Assembly: GCA_030549775.1 (NCBI GenBank)
Contig: CM060174.1
Coordinates: 26,112,617-26,176,616, forward strand
Origin: Tamarix chinensis
Taxonomy: Eukaryota > Streptophyta > Magnoliopsida > Caryophyllales > Tamaricaceae
DNA length: 64,000 nucleotides
Direction of reading: 5' to 3'
Part shown: one piece after another, positions 24,229-36,230 of the stretch
How positions within the stretch are numbered: position 1 is the stretch's first letter
Layout: every line of letters starts with the position of its first letter
Translations under genes and position numbers: made by a program
Notes under the pieces: model-generated
Seen by the model: the letters and a program-made list of their open reading frames with translations, nothing else
What the model was told of the DNA's origin: nothing
Databases searched by the model: none

Positions 24229-24895
24229 TCACATCCAAATGGATTGGCAAGAGCTTGATGTTGCTGCAACAAACTTAGTTTCAGTAGTTGAAAGTGTCTC
24301 CTTCTTTAAGGACCATGAAATAGCCCTAAAACTCTTTATAAACACAAACACAAATGTACTCTTCATATCATCATTCTCTATAGCATAATCACTCTCTATA
24401 TAACCAATAAGCTCTACTTTTCCTATAACTTTACACATGATACCAAAATCTGTAGTACTTTTCAAATAATGAAAAATTCTTTTAGTAGCCAAGAGATGAA
24501 CTTTAGTTGGATTTTCCATGTACCTACTTACTAAGTTGATTGCATACATTATGTCTGGTCTTGTAGAAGCCAAGTACATGATGCTTCCAATAATTTTCTT
24601 ATAAATGGTATCATGATTCATACACCTTCTTCTCTGCTCCATATTTTGTGAGATTTAGACCAATTTTTGTTGGTGTTGAAACTAGATTACAATCTTTCAT
24701 CCCGCACTTGTCTAAAATTTCAAAGATGTACTTCTTTTGTGAAATAAAGATACCAACTAAATATTGAGATGCCTCAATGCCAAGTAAATATCTCATTAAC
24801 CCTAAATCTGTCATATCAAATTCACTCATCATAAAATCAACAATCATATCTCCATCATTACTAACATAAATAAGGTCATCAACATGTAAGCACAC
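24229..24895 (-). pseudogene. Copia reverse transcriptase and RNase H remnant
   Basis: The RT part has 'MCLHVDDLIYVSNDG' (the YVDD-type catalytic motif as HVDD), then 'LMRYLLGIEASQ' and 'CNLVSTPTKIGLN'. After a frame change near 24640 comes 'KKIIGSIMYLASTRPDIMYA', then the RNase H-end motif 'TTETKFVAATSSSCQSIWM' (family: T-x-SEAEYxA). More RT sequence lies between about 24900 and 25500 in broken frames. These enzymes would copy the element's RNA; here they are inactivated. Confidence 0.88.
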
Positions 24896-26305
24896 AATAA
24901 GTATCTTTCCATATACTCTAGTTTTGGTATACGGTGTATGCTTATAAGGACATTAAGAAAACCTTCTTTAATAAAGTAAGCATCTATACGACTATACCAA
25001 GTTATAGGTGCTTATTTTAGTCTATATAATACCTTTCTTAAATTGCATACCTAATTTTCATGACCTCTCTTTAGATAACCTGGAGGTTGATCAATGTGTA
25101 TACCTCTTCTTCGAATTATCCATGTAAAAATATAGACTTCACGTCCAGTTGATAATTGGTCCATGAATTTTGGGCAACAATGGATAATACCAATCAGATA
25201 GTGTAAATTCATGCTACTAGTGCAAACACTTCTTTATACTCCACTCCGACTTTTTATCTATGCCATTTTCCATCACGTGAGCTTTGTATTTGTCAGATTG
25301 TCCATCTTCTTTTTGCTTGGTCTTATAGACCCACTTGACACCTATAGTCTTATGTCCTTCTAGAAGGTTAGTGAGCTCCCATGTATTGTTCTTCTCTATT
25401 GCAAGACTTTAATTATCCATAGCCTTTTTCCATTTTAATACTTTTACAACATCATCAAACTATGGGATCACAATCTAAAAATAAATCTATATAAGTAATT
25501 GGATCCTCAAATTGATCAATCCCACTTACTTCATAGTTAACCATCCATATAGACCTTTTTCATATCCGACAAAGGCGAGAACCGGCTACTTCATTACCGA
25601 TTTATTCTATTACATGCACTGGTGATCTTTTAGTTACAGATGTTGTAGGAGAATTTTGTTATAGGAGTTGCTCCATTCCATCTTCTGAAACGATAGCATC
25701 ATTATCCTCAATAGTAGCAATAATTTTTTTACACTTGTATGATGTTGCCCATCCTAAATCTAAGTGCTCTCCTTATCAAATATATCATCCTTGCTAACTA
25801 CAATTTTCTTTGATGATGGATCACACAACTTGTATGCTTTTTGATTATTTCACTCACCTTAAGAAATACAAAATTTTCACTTTTATCATCCAATGTCTTC
25901 CTTTTATCATTAGGAACATATGCATAAATAATGCAACCAAATAATCTGAAGTGATCCACTACTAGTTTTAGTACACTCTAGGCCTCCTCCAAGGTCATAT
26001 TTTGGACAAAAAAGTGAGGCTTCTATTTAATAAATGCATGCCCCAATTCATAGCTTTTGGCAAAAAGCACTTGAGTATCTTATGCTATTTAAGCAAACTT
26101 CTTACCATGTTGAGGATAGTTCTATTTTTCCTCTCCTATTCACCACTTTGCTATGGTGAATGAGTTTTTGTTAGTTATCTTTATATCCCTTAGACATCAC
26201 AAAATTGTTCAAATTCTTTTGAACAATATTGACCTCCCTGCTTAATTCTAAGAGTTGGAACTCTCTGTTTCTTTCTCAACATGTTCCTTGAAACTTTTAA
26301 ATGCA

Positions 26306-26663
26306 TCACAAGCTTTTTATTTTTCTCATAGAAAATACACCCACATTTTTTTTACTATAATCATCAATAAAAATAAGGAAATATCTTTTACCCCCATTAG
26401 AGGTTGGATCAATTGGTCCATAAATGTTTAAATGTGCCAAATTTGGGAATTTTTTTGCTCTCAATGACTTTCCTTGAGGAAACTTAGAACGATGTTGTTT
26501 GCCACCAACACATTCTTCACAAAATTTTGATGGAATAACAATATGAGAAAGTCCTATAGCCATATGCTTCTATTGGAGAGTCTTTAATCTACTAAAATTT
26601 AAATGACCATATCGATAATGCCATAGCCAGGAAGGGTCCTTTACTTCAGCCATTAAGCAAGAT
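26306..26663 (-). pseudogene. Copia GAG-pre-integrase and integrase remnant
   Basis: A pre-integrase HxxxH...CxxC-type segment ends in 'FCEECVGGKQHRSKFP'. It is followed by the integrase core start 'LAHLNIYGPIDP', 'GGKRYFLIFIDDYSKK'. The catalytic Asp pair region is visible ('HLNIYGP', normally HxDxxGP; 'FIDDYS'). A stop separates the upstream half at 26570-26663. Confidence 0.85.
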
Positions 26664-26790
26664 CGGACACTTTCAATCTTCAAAGGACATAAACTATTGG
26701 AGGCTATTTGAAAAATTAAATATAACCTTTTCAATTTGAATTTTTATTATATATCCATTTTCTTACAACTAGCCAACACTTAGTCACTTT

Positions 26791-27150
26791 TCATATTAGG
26801 GACAAAAGAAAAACATTAGAAATTGTTTCAACAAAACCATTCCTGGTTCTTATTTTAATATCACCTTTACCCATCACATTCACATCAAAACAATATCCAA
26901 AACTTACTATAGAACAAAAGACTTCATCTAGAGAACAAAAATAAGACTTACTTCCACACATGTGGTTACTACATCTAGTGTCCATGTACCACACTTCTGC
27001 ATGGGATAATTTATTTATTGGAGAAGCCATCAACAAGGTCTCTACTTCTTTCTTTTCTATCAAATTATATTTCTCTCCCTTATTTTTATAATTAGGTAAA
27101 TTTGGTGTAACATTCAAAATGATAATGCCCAAAGGCATGTCATCTAACAC
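26791..27150 (-). pseudogene. Copia aspartic protease remnant
   Basis: 'EVWYMDTRCSNHMCG' matches the copia protease motif WxxDTGCSxHM, with Gly changed to Arg. It continues 'VMGKGDIKIRTRNG' and 'ISNVFLL', as in the family. The open frame covers 119 codons; flanking gag and integrase frames are broken. Confidence 0.85.
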
Positions 27151-27639
27151 TCTACCTTAGACTTGTTAGATTATTGATTCCAATTCCTTCCTCTATTTTT
27201 TGATTTTGATTGGTACTCATTTGCTCTAAAGTTGCCTTTGTTACATCCTCCTCTACCACCATTTATTCCTCCATGAGCACCTCTTCCATGACCTCTACCA
27301 TGATCTGTTGATATATAGGTTGCACAGGGATTATTTTTGGTGGAAGCTTTTAGAGCTTGCTCTTCCTTCTCCTCTTGAATAATTTTTTACTCATGAACCA
27401 ACATAAAGCCTAGTAATTCATCAATTGAAAAATCATCGAGGTTTTTTTATTCCTCAATGGAGCAAACAACAAAATTAAATTTTGGTGTCATTGACCGAAG
27501 AATTGTCTCAGTAACGACAAATCCTTTGTCTTGTCACCATGAATATGCATTTTGTTAATGATCACCATTGTTCGAGAGAAGAAGTCTATAACTAATGCTC
27601 TAGACTTCATTTGATGTGTTTCAAACTCTATTTGAAGTT

Positions 27640-27983
27640 CTTAAAGCTACTTCCTCTTACTCCTTATCGAGCCTTGGTATTTTTTTTCTTCATAGAATCC
27701 CATTTGCTCTTAGAAGTATCTTTGCAGAGAATCATCTCCAAAATTGAGCGATCAATTTCTTGAAACAAATAATTTTTAGCCTTGAGTTTTCGACTACTTT
27801 GCATCTAGTTCGACTTTTTGTGACTTTGTCATTTTGGTGCTAGTTGTTGGTTATGTGATTCCTTCAAAAACAACTTGGCAATGCTCCTTTGATATCAAAA
27901 TTTTTTTCCATTAATAGACTCCAATGGTCATAGTGACCATCAAAATGGGGAATAGTCGGTTGAACAAAGTTGTCTATATCCAT
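27640..27983 (-). pseudogene. Copia gag N-terminal remnant
   Basis: It starts with the ATG at 27983 on the minus strand: 'MDIDNFVQPTIPHFDG', then 'YDHWSLLME'. This is the usual copia gag opening (xxPxFDGxNYxxWxxxM). The frame is lost soon after; nearby stretches back to about 27150 are gag-like but broken. Confidence 0.7.
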
Positions 27984-28069
27984 TGATGATTCATTGTAGG
28001 GAAAGAGAAACTGAAGTATAAAATAGCTATGGCTATTTCACATCCCCTCTTTTTGATTTCTTACACAAA

Positions 28070-28081
28070 GCTATGATACAA
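28070..28081 (-). other. Primer-binding-site-like sequence of copia element
   Basis: On the minus strand, directly inside the 5' LTR, 'ttgtatcatagc' resembles the initiator-tRNA-Met site 'tggtatcagagc' with changes. Confidence 0.6.
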
Positions 28082-28082
28082 T

Positions 28083-28368
28083 TGATAGACTAGACAATAT
28101 ATTACACAATTGAAATTGGAACTACAAGTAGATTAATTAAAAATTATAAAACACATTGGAATTAATTGAAGGGCCTATTAAGTAGGTAGTACATCTACTA
28201 ACAAATCCAATAAAATAGTCCCCACTTCTACCATTAAGAAAAAATTCTAGTAAAATAGTAAATCACTAAATTGAAATAAAATAAATATGGATAACAACAC
28301 TGCTCCCACAACAAACTCCTAAAAATTTACTATTGTTCTATTAAGTAAATATAATCATCACACCAACA
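28083..28368 (-). repeat. 5' LTR of copia element
   Basis: 286 bases from 'tgatagactagac' to 'caccaaca'; the partner of 23618-23876. Confidence 0.88.
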
Positions 28369-28440
28369 ATATAAGCCCCCGTCATCCAACTGTGCGTCTG
28401 GACTTCAACACTTCTATCATCCGACACAAGTGTTGAGTAA

Positions 28441-28699
28441 GACTGACTAGGGCTATAAGCGAATAGAACCAACTCGTCTTAGCTAGTTCATTTAGCTAAA
28501 CATGCCAAGCTTAAGAAACATTTTTAGACTTGTTTAATAAACAAGCCAAGCTTGAGTCTAGGCAAGCTCGCAAGTCGACTCATTTACAGGCTCACCGTCT
28601 GTCTTGTTTATAGGTTCGGTTATAAAGCTTAAAGTTTTATTACTAGTTTTAGGATATAACTTAATAAAATTTAGAGTTAGCGTAATTCTCATAAATAAC

Positions 28700-28736
<37 letters not shown>

Positions 28737-30554
28737 TATTATTAATTTTAAAAAAAATGAAAAATGTCTCTAAATAAAACTAGTACTAATGTACTGTATT
28801 CTATATATATGTTTGTAGGTATCTTATGAAAACTAATAGTCTAATACTCTAACTTCTTATACAACATACTATATGTGGTATGCATTCGTGGACCATGAGT
28901 TGATCCATCCATCCCTATCCTCCAGTGGACCAATAGTAATGTGTAGTTGTGACTTATACATAATGTGTCGATCTATCACAACTCACAGCAACCCTTTCTC
29001 TATCTCTAACGCTCTTTTGATCAGTCCATCCCCTTCAAGCCTTCGACCAAGCAAGGCAACCATAGGTTCATAACCCTTCTATTTATTGGTCACCACCTTC
29101 CCTCCTCTAGGTTCCTCTTTTGTTTTCACCTAATCAATTCACAAATCCAGCCCTAGCTCCCAATCCTCGAACACCTAGAGCCTACAACTAAGATAAGGTT
29201 CCACATAGCCACTACCCAAGTCCACCTTTTCCAAATGTCTATATCCCTTCTACTCCATTTCCAATGCCTTCTTCTTCTTTGAATCTTTACCATCCATCTC
29301 ATTGTCATCTGGTGTGGCGTCCTATGATTTTAAGTAAAATATTTTAATTTTTTGTTGTAGATTATCACTGGTTGTTGAATTTCCTTTGATTCCATACTCT
29401 TCTTGTCTTCCTCATTCCATTTTCTATGTCGGCAGGTATGTAACCAACACCAGCAGCAGAAGGTAATTTTTTTGTACGTTTGTTATTCATATTCAATCAT
29501 GTATGTTGTCCATATACTCCACCTTTTATGTTATTTTTTGTATAGTCTTTACTTATCTATTCTTTTTGTCCATCTACACTTAGAAGTTTTTTTGTCAGTA
29601 TGTATTGCACTTACCTAAAATCATAGTAGACTGCTACTCTACTCCATTTTTGAATTGAAATTGCAGTCTTTGCTTGTCTTCCTCACTTTGTAGTATAGTC
29701 TACTACTCTACTCAATTTTTTTTATAATCTTTACTTATCTAGTGTGTTGAACGAGTTGTTTTTTTCCTTATGTAGTGCAAGCCACTCCATTTTCATTTTT
29801 TTGTCTAGTCTTTGCTTATCATGTGTGTTGTATGATCTATATTTTTCTATCTATTTAAATGCTTTAGAATATAACATTGTATATTGATTTGTTGGTTTTT
29901 GATGAATTGGTGTCTTGGTTTTCTTGTAGCTTCTAGGAAATAAGTATGCCCTCTAGGTTGTTAGTGTTTTTTTTGCAATAATTTTGTGATTAGTACTTAT
30001 AAAACTTATAAATTTCTCTAAAGTTAATAGCTTTAATTAAATGAAAGCTATCTAATTCAATTATTGTTGTAGTGTTTTTAGCTTGGAAATATTTCAAAGC
30101 ATTTATAATATAAGAACTTAAGTAGACACTTGGTCAGTAGCTGACGACACCTATGCTTTTTTAAATCTAATTAACAAACATTTAGAAAAAAGGTGTATAG
30201 TACAACATGATGGTTTTCTGTTGTAGTTATCACATTTGGTGTTTTTATTAATAAAATTGTTATATATTTTTACTTATATACATCACACTTGTGTGTTATT
30301 GTTGTTGTCTTTATGTTTCTTATTTTAAAATTATTATATTTTTTTAATATTATTTTTAATAATTGAAATAAATAACCATTTTTTTGGTATTTTAATTTTC
30401 TAGGTGGGTGTTGTTATTACTGCTACCTTTATGTTTCTTTTGGGAGTTAAGATTTTTTATAATGTCAAAATTGATAACTTCATGCTTTTCTTTTGAACAA
30501 GGATCAAATTTTTTAATATTAGCAAAATCTTCATCTTCAGTGACTGGTTTGGAA
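28441..30554. other. Non-coding stretch left of hAT pseudogene
   Basis: 'tagggctataagcgaatag' at 28448 resembles the termini of plant hAT elements ('agggctgtaaacgag' type) and may be the left end of the element whose transposase lies at 30555-32632. An AAT run lies at 28700-28735. Otherwise I see no gene. Confidence 0.4.
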
Positions 30555-32632
30555 ATGGCTGAGGTAGACAACTCTAATATCTTTGAAGTTCCAGAAAATG
30601 TTACATTGATGAATTTGATTTAGGTGATAAGAAAACCCAAAATAATTATAAGGGGTCAAAGAAAGAGGCAAATGAGGATGCTAATGATGATGATGATGCA
30701 AAAAAATACGACAATGGCTTTGCAATTAAAAATAAGGTTCACAAGAGAACTTTTATTGTTTGGGATTAATTCAAAGATATTACGTTGAAAGATGGGACAA
30801 GAAAGGGGAAGTGCAAATATTGTCGTAAGAAGCTTACACTTTTTACAGTAGGTGTTACCACACATTTAAGGATACACTTTTCAAAATGTTATTTCCACCC
30901 TTCAAAGAAATAAAAGTTATTATCTCTTGATAATTCAGCTAATGCTAGTGTTGATTCCAATTTCATGTATGACCATCTTAAAGTTAGGGAAGTTGGTGTT
31001 GAAATGGTATTCGCGCATAGATTCTCTTTCAACATGTTCGAGCACGTTGGGTTCAATAAGTTTTGTGCAACCATATCCAACAAATTTTAAAAAATTTATC
31101 ATAATATGGTTAAACAAGATTGTTTTAACATGTATGATCATGAAAAAAAGAAGGTTAAGAAAATGTTGGCTAATATAAAAAATATTAGTATCGCAATTGA
31201 TTTGTGGAAATCAGATGCCCAAAAGATCCACTACATGGTTGTTACTAGTCATTTTATTGATGATGAGTGGGTGCTATATAAGCATGGTTTGAACTTTTTT
31301 CATTTATCCCCTCTTAGTACTAGTGTGAACACATATAATGTTGTGTACGGTTGTTTGGTCGATTAGGAGATTGAAGATAAAATTTTCTCTATTACTGTTG
31401 ATAATGTCTCAACAAACGATGTTGTTGTGAGGATGCTAAAGTTAAATTTAGCTTTAAATAAAAGTTATCTTTTGCCAGTAAGATTTTTCATGTTAAAGTT
31501 GTAGTCATATCTTGAATTTGTTAGTTCAAGATGGTTTTGGAGCGATTAAGAATGTGCTTGACAATGTTTGTGAAAGTGTAAAGTATGTGTCCAATTCTGA
31601 ATCTCATTTGCTAAAGTGTAGCAACATTGCTAAATAAATGAAATTGCTTGCAAAAAAGTTTTTGTTAGATGTTTTTACTGGTTGGAATGTAGCATATGCA
31701 ATATTGGTTGCCGTACTAGAGTTGAAATATATGTTCCCTAGGCATGCACAGTAGGACCCATCATATATATGGTTTCCTTCTAATGAACAATGGAGGCAAG
31801 CCAAGATAGTGTGTGGGTTTCTTGAGGTTTTTAGTGAGGTTATCAATATTATTTCTAGGAGTCATTATCCGATAACAAATTTATTTTTACCGGAGATAGA
31901 ACTAGATGGGAAGTCAAATTCTTTTAAGGCATTTTTCTAAAACATGGCATCAAAGATGAAAATAAAGTTTGATAAGTATTAGGGCGATTGCAATCTATTA
32001 ATGTCTATTGCATGTGTTTTGGATCCCAGATATAAAATGACATTCATTGAGTACACATTCACCATTTTTTTTAAGAATGATGATGTTGAAAAGAATATTG
32101 AACATGTTAGAGATACACTTCATGAGATATTTAATGGATATGCTCAAAGTTTTACATGTAACCTAGAGAAGTCTTTGATGGGTTATGATAAAGGTGAAAG
32201 ATCTTTCTTGGATGGCACTAGTATAAGAAAAAAATGCATCGATTCTGTAAGATTGATATTTAAGCAGTTTGTGGAGTAATCTAATACACAAATACCAGCA
32301 AAATCAGAGTTAGATACCTATTTAGAGGAGAGTGTGTTTATTTGTGAAGATGATTCAAAATCAGGTTTTAGTGCCTTAGAATGGTGGAAGACAAATACTT
32401 TAAAGCTTTATATTTTGTTACAAATGGCATGTGATATATTGTCGGTACCAATCACCATGGTAGCTTCAAAATTTACTTTCAATGTTGTGGGTAGGGTCAT
32501 CGATTCATATCGGGCATCATTAGCCACAAAAATAGTGAAGTTATTACTTTGTGTAGGAGATTGGGTTCGTAGAAATTATAGACTTATGAAGACGTTAATT
32601 ATCTCCCCACACTTTACTTTTCTCTATGGCTA
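30555..32632 (+). pseudogene. hAT-superfamily transposase pseudogene
   Basis: The order of a plant hAT (RICESLEEPER-like) transposase is visible across several broken frames. An acidic N-terminus is followed by a BED-type zinc finger near 30740-30890 ('KGKCKYCRKKLTLF...VTTHLRIHFSKC'), then 'ISIAIDLWKS' (first catalytic Asp region) near 31190 and 'TVDNVSTND' (second Asp region) near 31395. An RNase H-like core with 'MSIACVLDPRYKM' near 32000 follows, and the C-terminal dimerisation segment 'ALEWWKTNTLKLY' starts at 32371. Numerous stops (for example in 'VWD*F', after 'GCLVD' and after 'FVE') and frameshifts inactivate it. The right terminus of the element was not found. Confidence 0.9.
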
Positions 32633-34763
32633 ATCTCTAAGATGGTTATTTGGAGTTTGGTTATATAAGTTGGAAACTAATAATTGTTTTAATTAATATT
32701 TTCTTATTATGAACATAGCACAGATAATGAAGTTGAAACTATGAAGACAATACATCTCTCATAATTTGCTTAAACCTTGGTATATTGTTTTTAATTTCTT
32801 GTAGCTACTATTGGTTGTCACCACATATTCTATTATGGAGTCTTGCATATGTGTGTGTATTTCTTATCCACTCTTAATTATTTTAGGTAGACTTCCTTAA
32901 ACCAACAAAGATCTCATGTAACATTTAGAGGTTTAGTCTGCAAGTGTTACAAGTAAGTCATTTACATGGTATTTGGATAACATTCTAGTATGTGAATGGT
33001 ATTTGGATTTATATAACATTCAAGTATGTGACGATAGTTCATGCTTGGGTTAAGTTGATAGCTATTAATCTTAAAATGTTGAATTTATGCTCATGGCTAA
33101 AGCATATCTATTTTCTCGGTTATTATGATTAGCTGGAAGTCATAGAGCGATAAAGCTTTGGGTAATACTTTTCCTGATAAAATATATGTTATGTTTATGC
33201 TTTATTATTCAATTAAAGAATTAATATCATCTATTTAATTATTAACATCTTATTTGGTTTTGTTTTAGGTTGATGTTTTGAAGCCCTTTTGATCAAATTA
33301 ATGGAGATTTAGGAACACTAGCTTTAATTGTTAATGATTAATACTTAAAAAACTCTTTTGATTTGGTTATGTTTTGTAAATTGTCTTGGACTTTTTTTAG
33401 TTTGGATGATCAACATAGTATTTTATCTTCTTCTTCTTGATTTAAGAGCAAACACTCAAGAATTGACTTTTATAATTATGGACCTAATTATTCTTCATTT
33501 GGAAAGTATTTCCCACAAATTTGAATACCAATGGATGGTTACATTGCTAGAAACATACCGAACAAGCAACTAAGTGTCTACGTGCATGTACATGGCCTGC
33601 ATGGAAATGATGACAATGTGCATGAGGAGTTTATTGGCAGCTTGGTCAAGCATTAATATTAATATTAATATTAGCTAATTAAATAATTAAGTAGGAGGAT
33701 TAGATAATAGGAAAAGCATAAAGTTAGTATAAAGGTTGTATAATATCTTTTAGCTTCGAATGTTTTGAATTATCCTTTTAGCTAGTAGTAGAAAGGTTAT
33801 AAGCTACTATGAATGTCGAGTATGGGCATTGAGAATTGAATTGAAGTTGAAGGTCAACATTGAAGTTAAATACAAGTGAATTATGTGTGAGTTCAAACTC
33901 AAGCAAATTGAATCAGTGTAAATGGTTTAGCTTGAAAGTTTTAATCTCTTCGTCTGTGTGAATTAGAGATTAATCCATATCTTTTCTAATCTCCTTAATC
34001 CATATTTTTCCTACCATAACTACCATCAAAATCCTACTCTAATTTAGGGTGAAACAAAGTCCCAATTCGGTATACATAACTGAAACCTTTAACCATCCAT
34101 TCGAAACCCTAACTTTTTCATACAAACCAAACATCACCTTAATCATCCTATTCGAATCAAACCCTAAACCTAACCCTAAACCATGACTTCAACCTTCATC
34201 TAAACCTTAACCTTTGAAGCTTAACATCATCAACAAACCATTGTCGAATGCATAAGCTAATAAGTACACACCATTCAAACCATCATTATTAACAAACCAC
34301 CATCACCAAATCATCACCATCATTTTTTCTACCATATTCGAACCATCCTCATCCTTATTCCATCTACTACTTCTTTTTCTTGGAGTTTGGATGATCAACA
34401 TAGTATTTAATCTTTCAGGTATATGCATCGTATACATTCAATATTGGAATTTAATTGTTTCAGAATTTCTAGGTTTGAAATTTTTTGGGTCTAGTTCTAT
34501 CATAGAACCTCTGTGTATGCTTTTGCGTGTTCCAAGTTTAGTATATATGTTTAAGGTTTGTTAGAATTTTTTAGGTTGGAGAGAAAAATATTACAAGAAG
34601 TTTATTATTATTTTTTTATTTTAAAATGAGTTATTGGTGCCTTTAAAGGAACTAAAATAGGTTATGTAAAAACTATTATATAAACAAATTTACAAAAGCC
34701 GAACTTAGCTAATATAAAAAATATTATACAAACAAGTCCATAATTAGATGATCCTATATTTAA
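32633..34763. other. Intergenic DNA, no gene seen
   Basis: AT-rich sequence 3' of the hAT remnant. A short 'aaccctaaacctaaccctaaa' stretch lies at about 34159-34180. No coding frame was recognised. Confidence 0.55.
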
Positions 34764-35214
34764 TGCAGCGTTTGGATTGGGGTGAATAGAGGTTAATGGA
34801 GGTGAATCAATTGATTCACCCTGTTTTGGTATCTGGTTAATAATTTTACCTAAGTTAATCGAGGTTAAAGTTTTACTTCCATTCACCTCGATTAACTTCA
34901 TTTTTATTAACCTCTGATTTCGGGGGTAATTGAGGTGAAAGTGAAAGAATAAGTAAATTTTTGACTTGATAGGACCACAATACCCCTCAATAGGACTTAT
35001 TTGTTTAATACAAGGATATAAATGTCATTTATTTTATTTTTTTAATCTTTATTTACCTCAATCTAAACGAAAATTTTAAAACATTCATCCAGACTAGGTT
35101 AATATCATCCAAATAACATTTTAAAAGATTTACCCCGATTTATCTCCATTCTCTTCAGCTAAGTTAATATTTAATATTTACCCTTATCTCGATTTACTTC
35201 GATTCAAACGAGCC
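34764..35214 (-). mobile_element. Tourist-like MITE, copy A (upstream of urease)
   Basis: 451 bases from 'tgcagcgtttggattggggt' to 'cgattcaaacgagcc', flanked on both sides by TAA (34761-34763 and 35215-35217). Imperfect inverted termini share a 'gtttgrat...ggtraat' pattern. It is the reverse complement of copy B at 45549-46000 over its whole length, so both ends are well defined. The 3-base TAA duplication and 'gtttgg' termini point to PIF/Harbinger (Tourist) type. No coding capacity. It ends about 180 bases before the putative urease TATA box. Confidence 0.88.
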
Positions 35215-35239
35215 TAAATGAACTATTTCGGCTAGATTA

Positions 35240-35300
35240 TTTTAAACGAGCCGAACCGCTCGTAGGCGTTTTTCAAGCTCGAGTTTGTTTGGAAAAGCTC
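35240..35300. other. hAT-terminus-like GC-rich fragment
   Basis: 'aaacgagccgaaccgctcg' followed by 'caagctcgagtttgtttgg' resembles subterminal sequence of plant hAT elements and the fragment at 28448, in the same orientation. No partner end was found; the origin is uncertain. Confidence 0.3.
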
Positions 35301-35389
35301 AAATTGAATCTTAAAAATTATAAACTTCTAAGCTAGAGAAGTGACATTTTGGCTACTTCGAAGTCTTCAACGAGCGCTGACGCTACGGC

Positions 35390-35470
35390 GACATTATTTA
35401 TAATTTTCAGTCGGAAAATCTCCGACCTATCTACCGTGGTGCGGCGTTGAGTTTCTGGTTACTGAAATTG
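35390..35470 (+). promoter_or_regulatory. URE: Putative urease core promoter and non-coding first exon
   Basis: A 'ttatttataat' TATA-like motif lies near 35394. It is followed by 'gtgcggcgttgagtttctgg' and a 'gtattc' donor at 35471. A 3' splice site 'gtttttgcag' ends at 36080, 24 bases before the urease ATG, so a 5' UTR intron of about 35471-36080 is inferred. The first-exon limits are a prediction from signals only. Confidence 0.45.
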
Positions 35471-36104
35471 GTATTCTCTCTATGTATACGTGGTCCGTCT
35501 ATGAAATACCCGACCGATTGCCAAGTTGCTTGTCGTTGACAATTTTAAATTTTAAAGCAGTAGTTTCTGCCTTGTCTTTTCTCCTTGTTTCTTGTGCTGC
35601 TTCATCAATTGTGGTTTTAACCTATAAAAACTGTAATTTATGTTTTGATGGCAATAATAGTTGTTGTTTCGATTCATGTCGAATTCGAGTCGGTGCTTCT
35701 TAACTTGTTTAATTGGTGCATTTTTTGAAGTGCAGTATTTAGCAGGATGCTTTCGTTTTCTTGATCGATTTTGTTCGGATTGAATCATGAATGTGTTGTT
35801 TTTATGCTGTGGATTGCGATTGAACTTCATTGTTCACAACTCTTCATGCAATTATATGCATTCTTCCATATAATCTCCAACGTTTAAATTTTCGCAAGAT
35901 TGCTGGTCTGGTCTTATAATTGGTTTGTCTCTGCTTCGGACCTTGATATTATAGGTGAAACAAATCATGCTACAGCATGTTATATATGCACAATTTAATG
36001 GTCCGGTAAATTAGTTTGATGTTTGTTTTGAGCTTACGTGCCTGGACCTGATGTTTCTGGAGTGTGGTTGGTTTTTGCAGTGCTGGTGCCAAAAAGCTTA
36101 ACAA

Positions 36105-36230
36105 ATGAAGTTGACTCCGAGAGAAATTGAAAAGCTAGAACTTCACAATGCGGGTTTCCTTGCACAAAAACGCCTTGCTCGTGGCCTGAGGCTTAACTAT
36201 ACTGAAGCTGTTGCTCTAATTGCCTCTCAG
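36105..36230 (+). CDS. URE: Urease exon 1 (coding)
   Basis: Codons 1-42, start '[19 protein letters not shown]', the canonical plant urease N-terminus (gamma domain), which decides the start. It ends in phase 0 at '...ALIASQ' before donor gttagc. The ATG is 24 bases after a 3' splice site. Confidence 0.96.

Larger units (their letters stand above)
23618..28368 (-). mobile_element. Complete but degenerate Ty1/copia retrotransposon
   Basis: Two related LTRs (23618-23876 and 28083-28368) bound gag, protease, integrase, reverse transcriptase and RNase H remnants in copia order on the minus strand. On that strand the LTRs run TGTTGG...TATCA. A PBS-like site and a purine-rich tract sit at the expected inner edges. 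Flanks ATCTA (23613-23617) and ATATA (28369-28373) look like a target duplication with one change. Every domain is interrupted by stops or frameshifts and the LTRs have clearly diverged, so this is an old, inactive insertion. Confidence 0.9.

Noticed and set aside
28873..29073. Small open frame MWYAFVDHEL...
   Set aside because: No domain, no splice context, no conservation visible; treated as chance.
34159..34184. Interstitial telomere repeat (CCCTAAA)n
   Set aside because: Only about three imperfect units, within a general 'aaccctaa'-rich stretch; too short to claim.
35245..35290. Right terminus of the hAT element at 30.5-32.6 kb
   Set aside because: The orientation of 'acgagccgaaccgctcg' matches the left-end fragment at 28448, not its inverse, so it cannot be the paired end.
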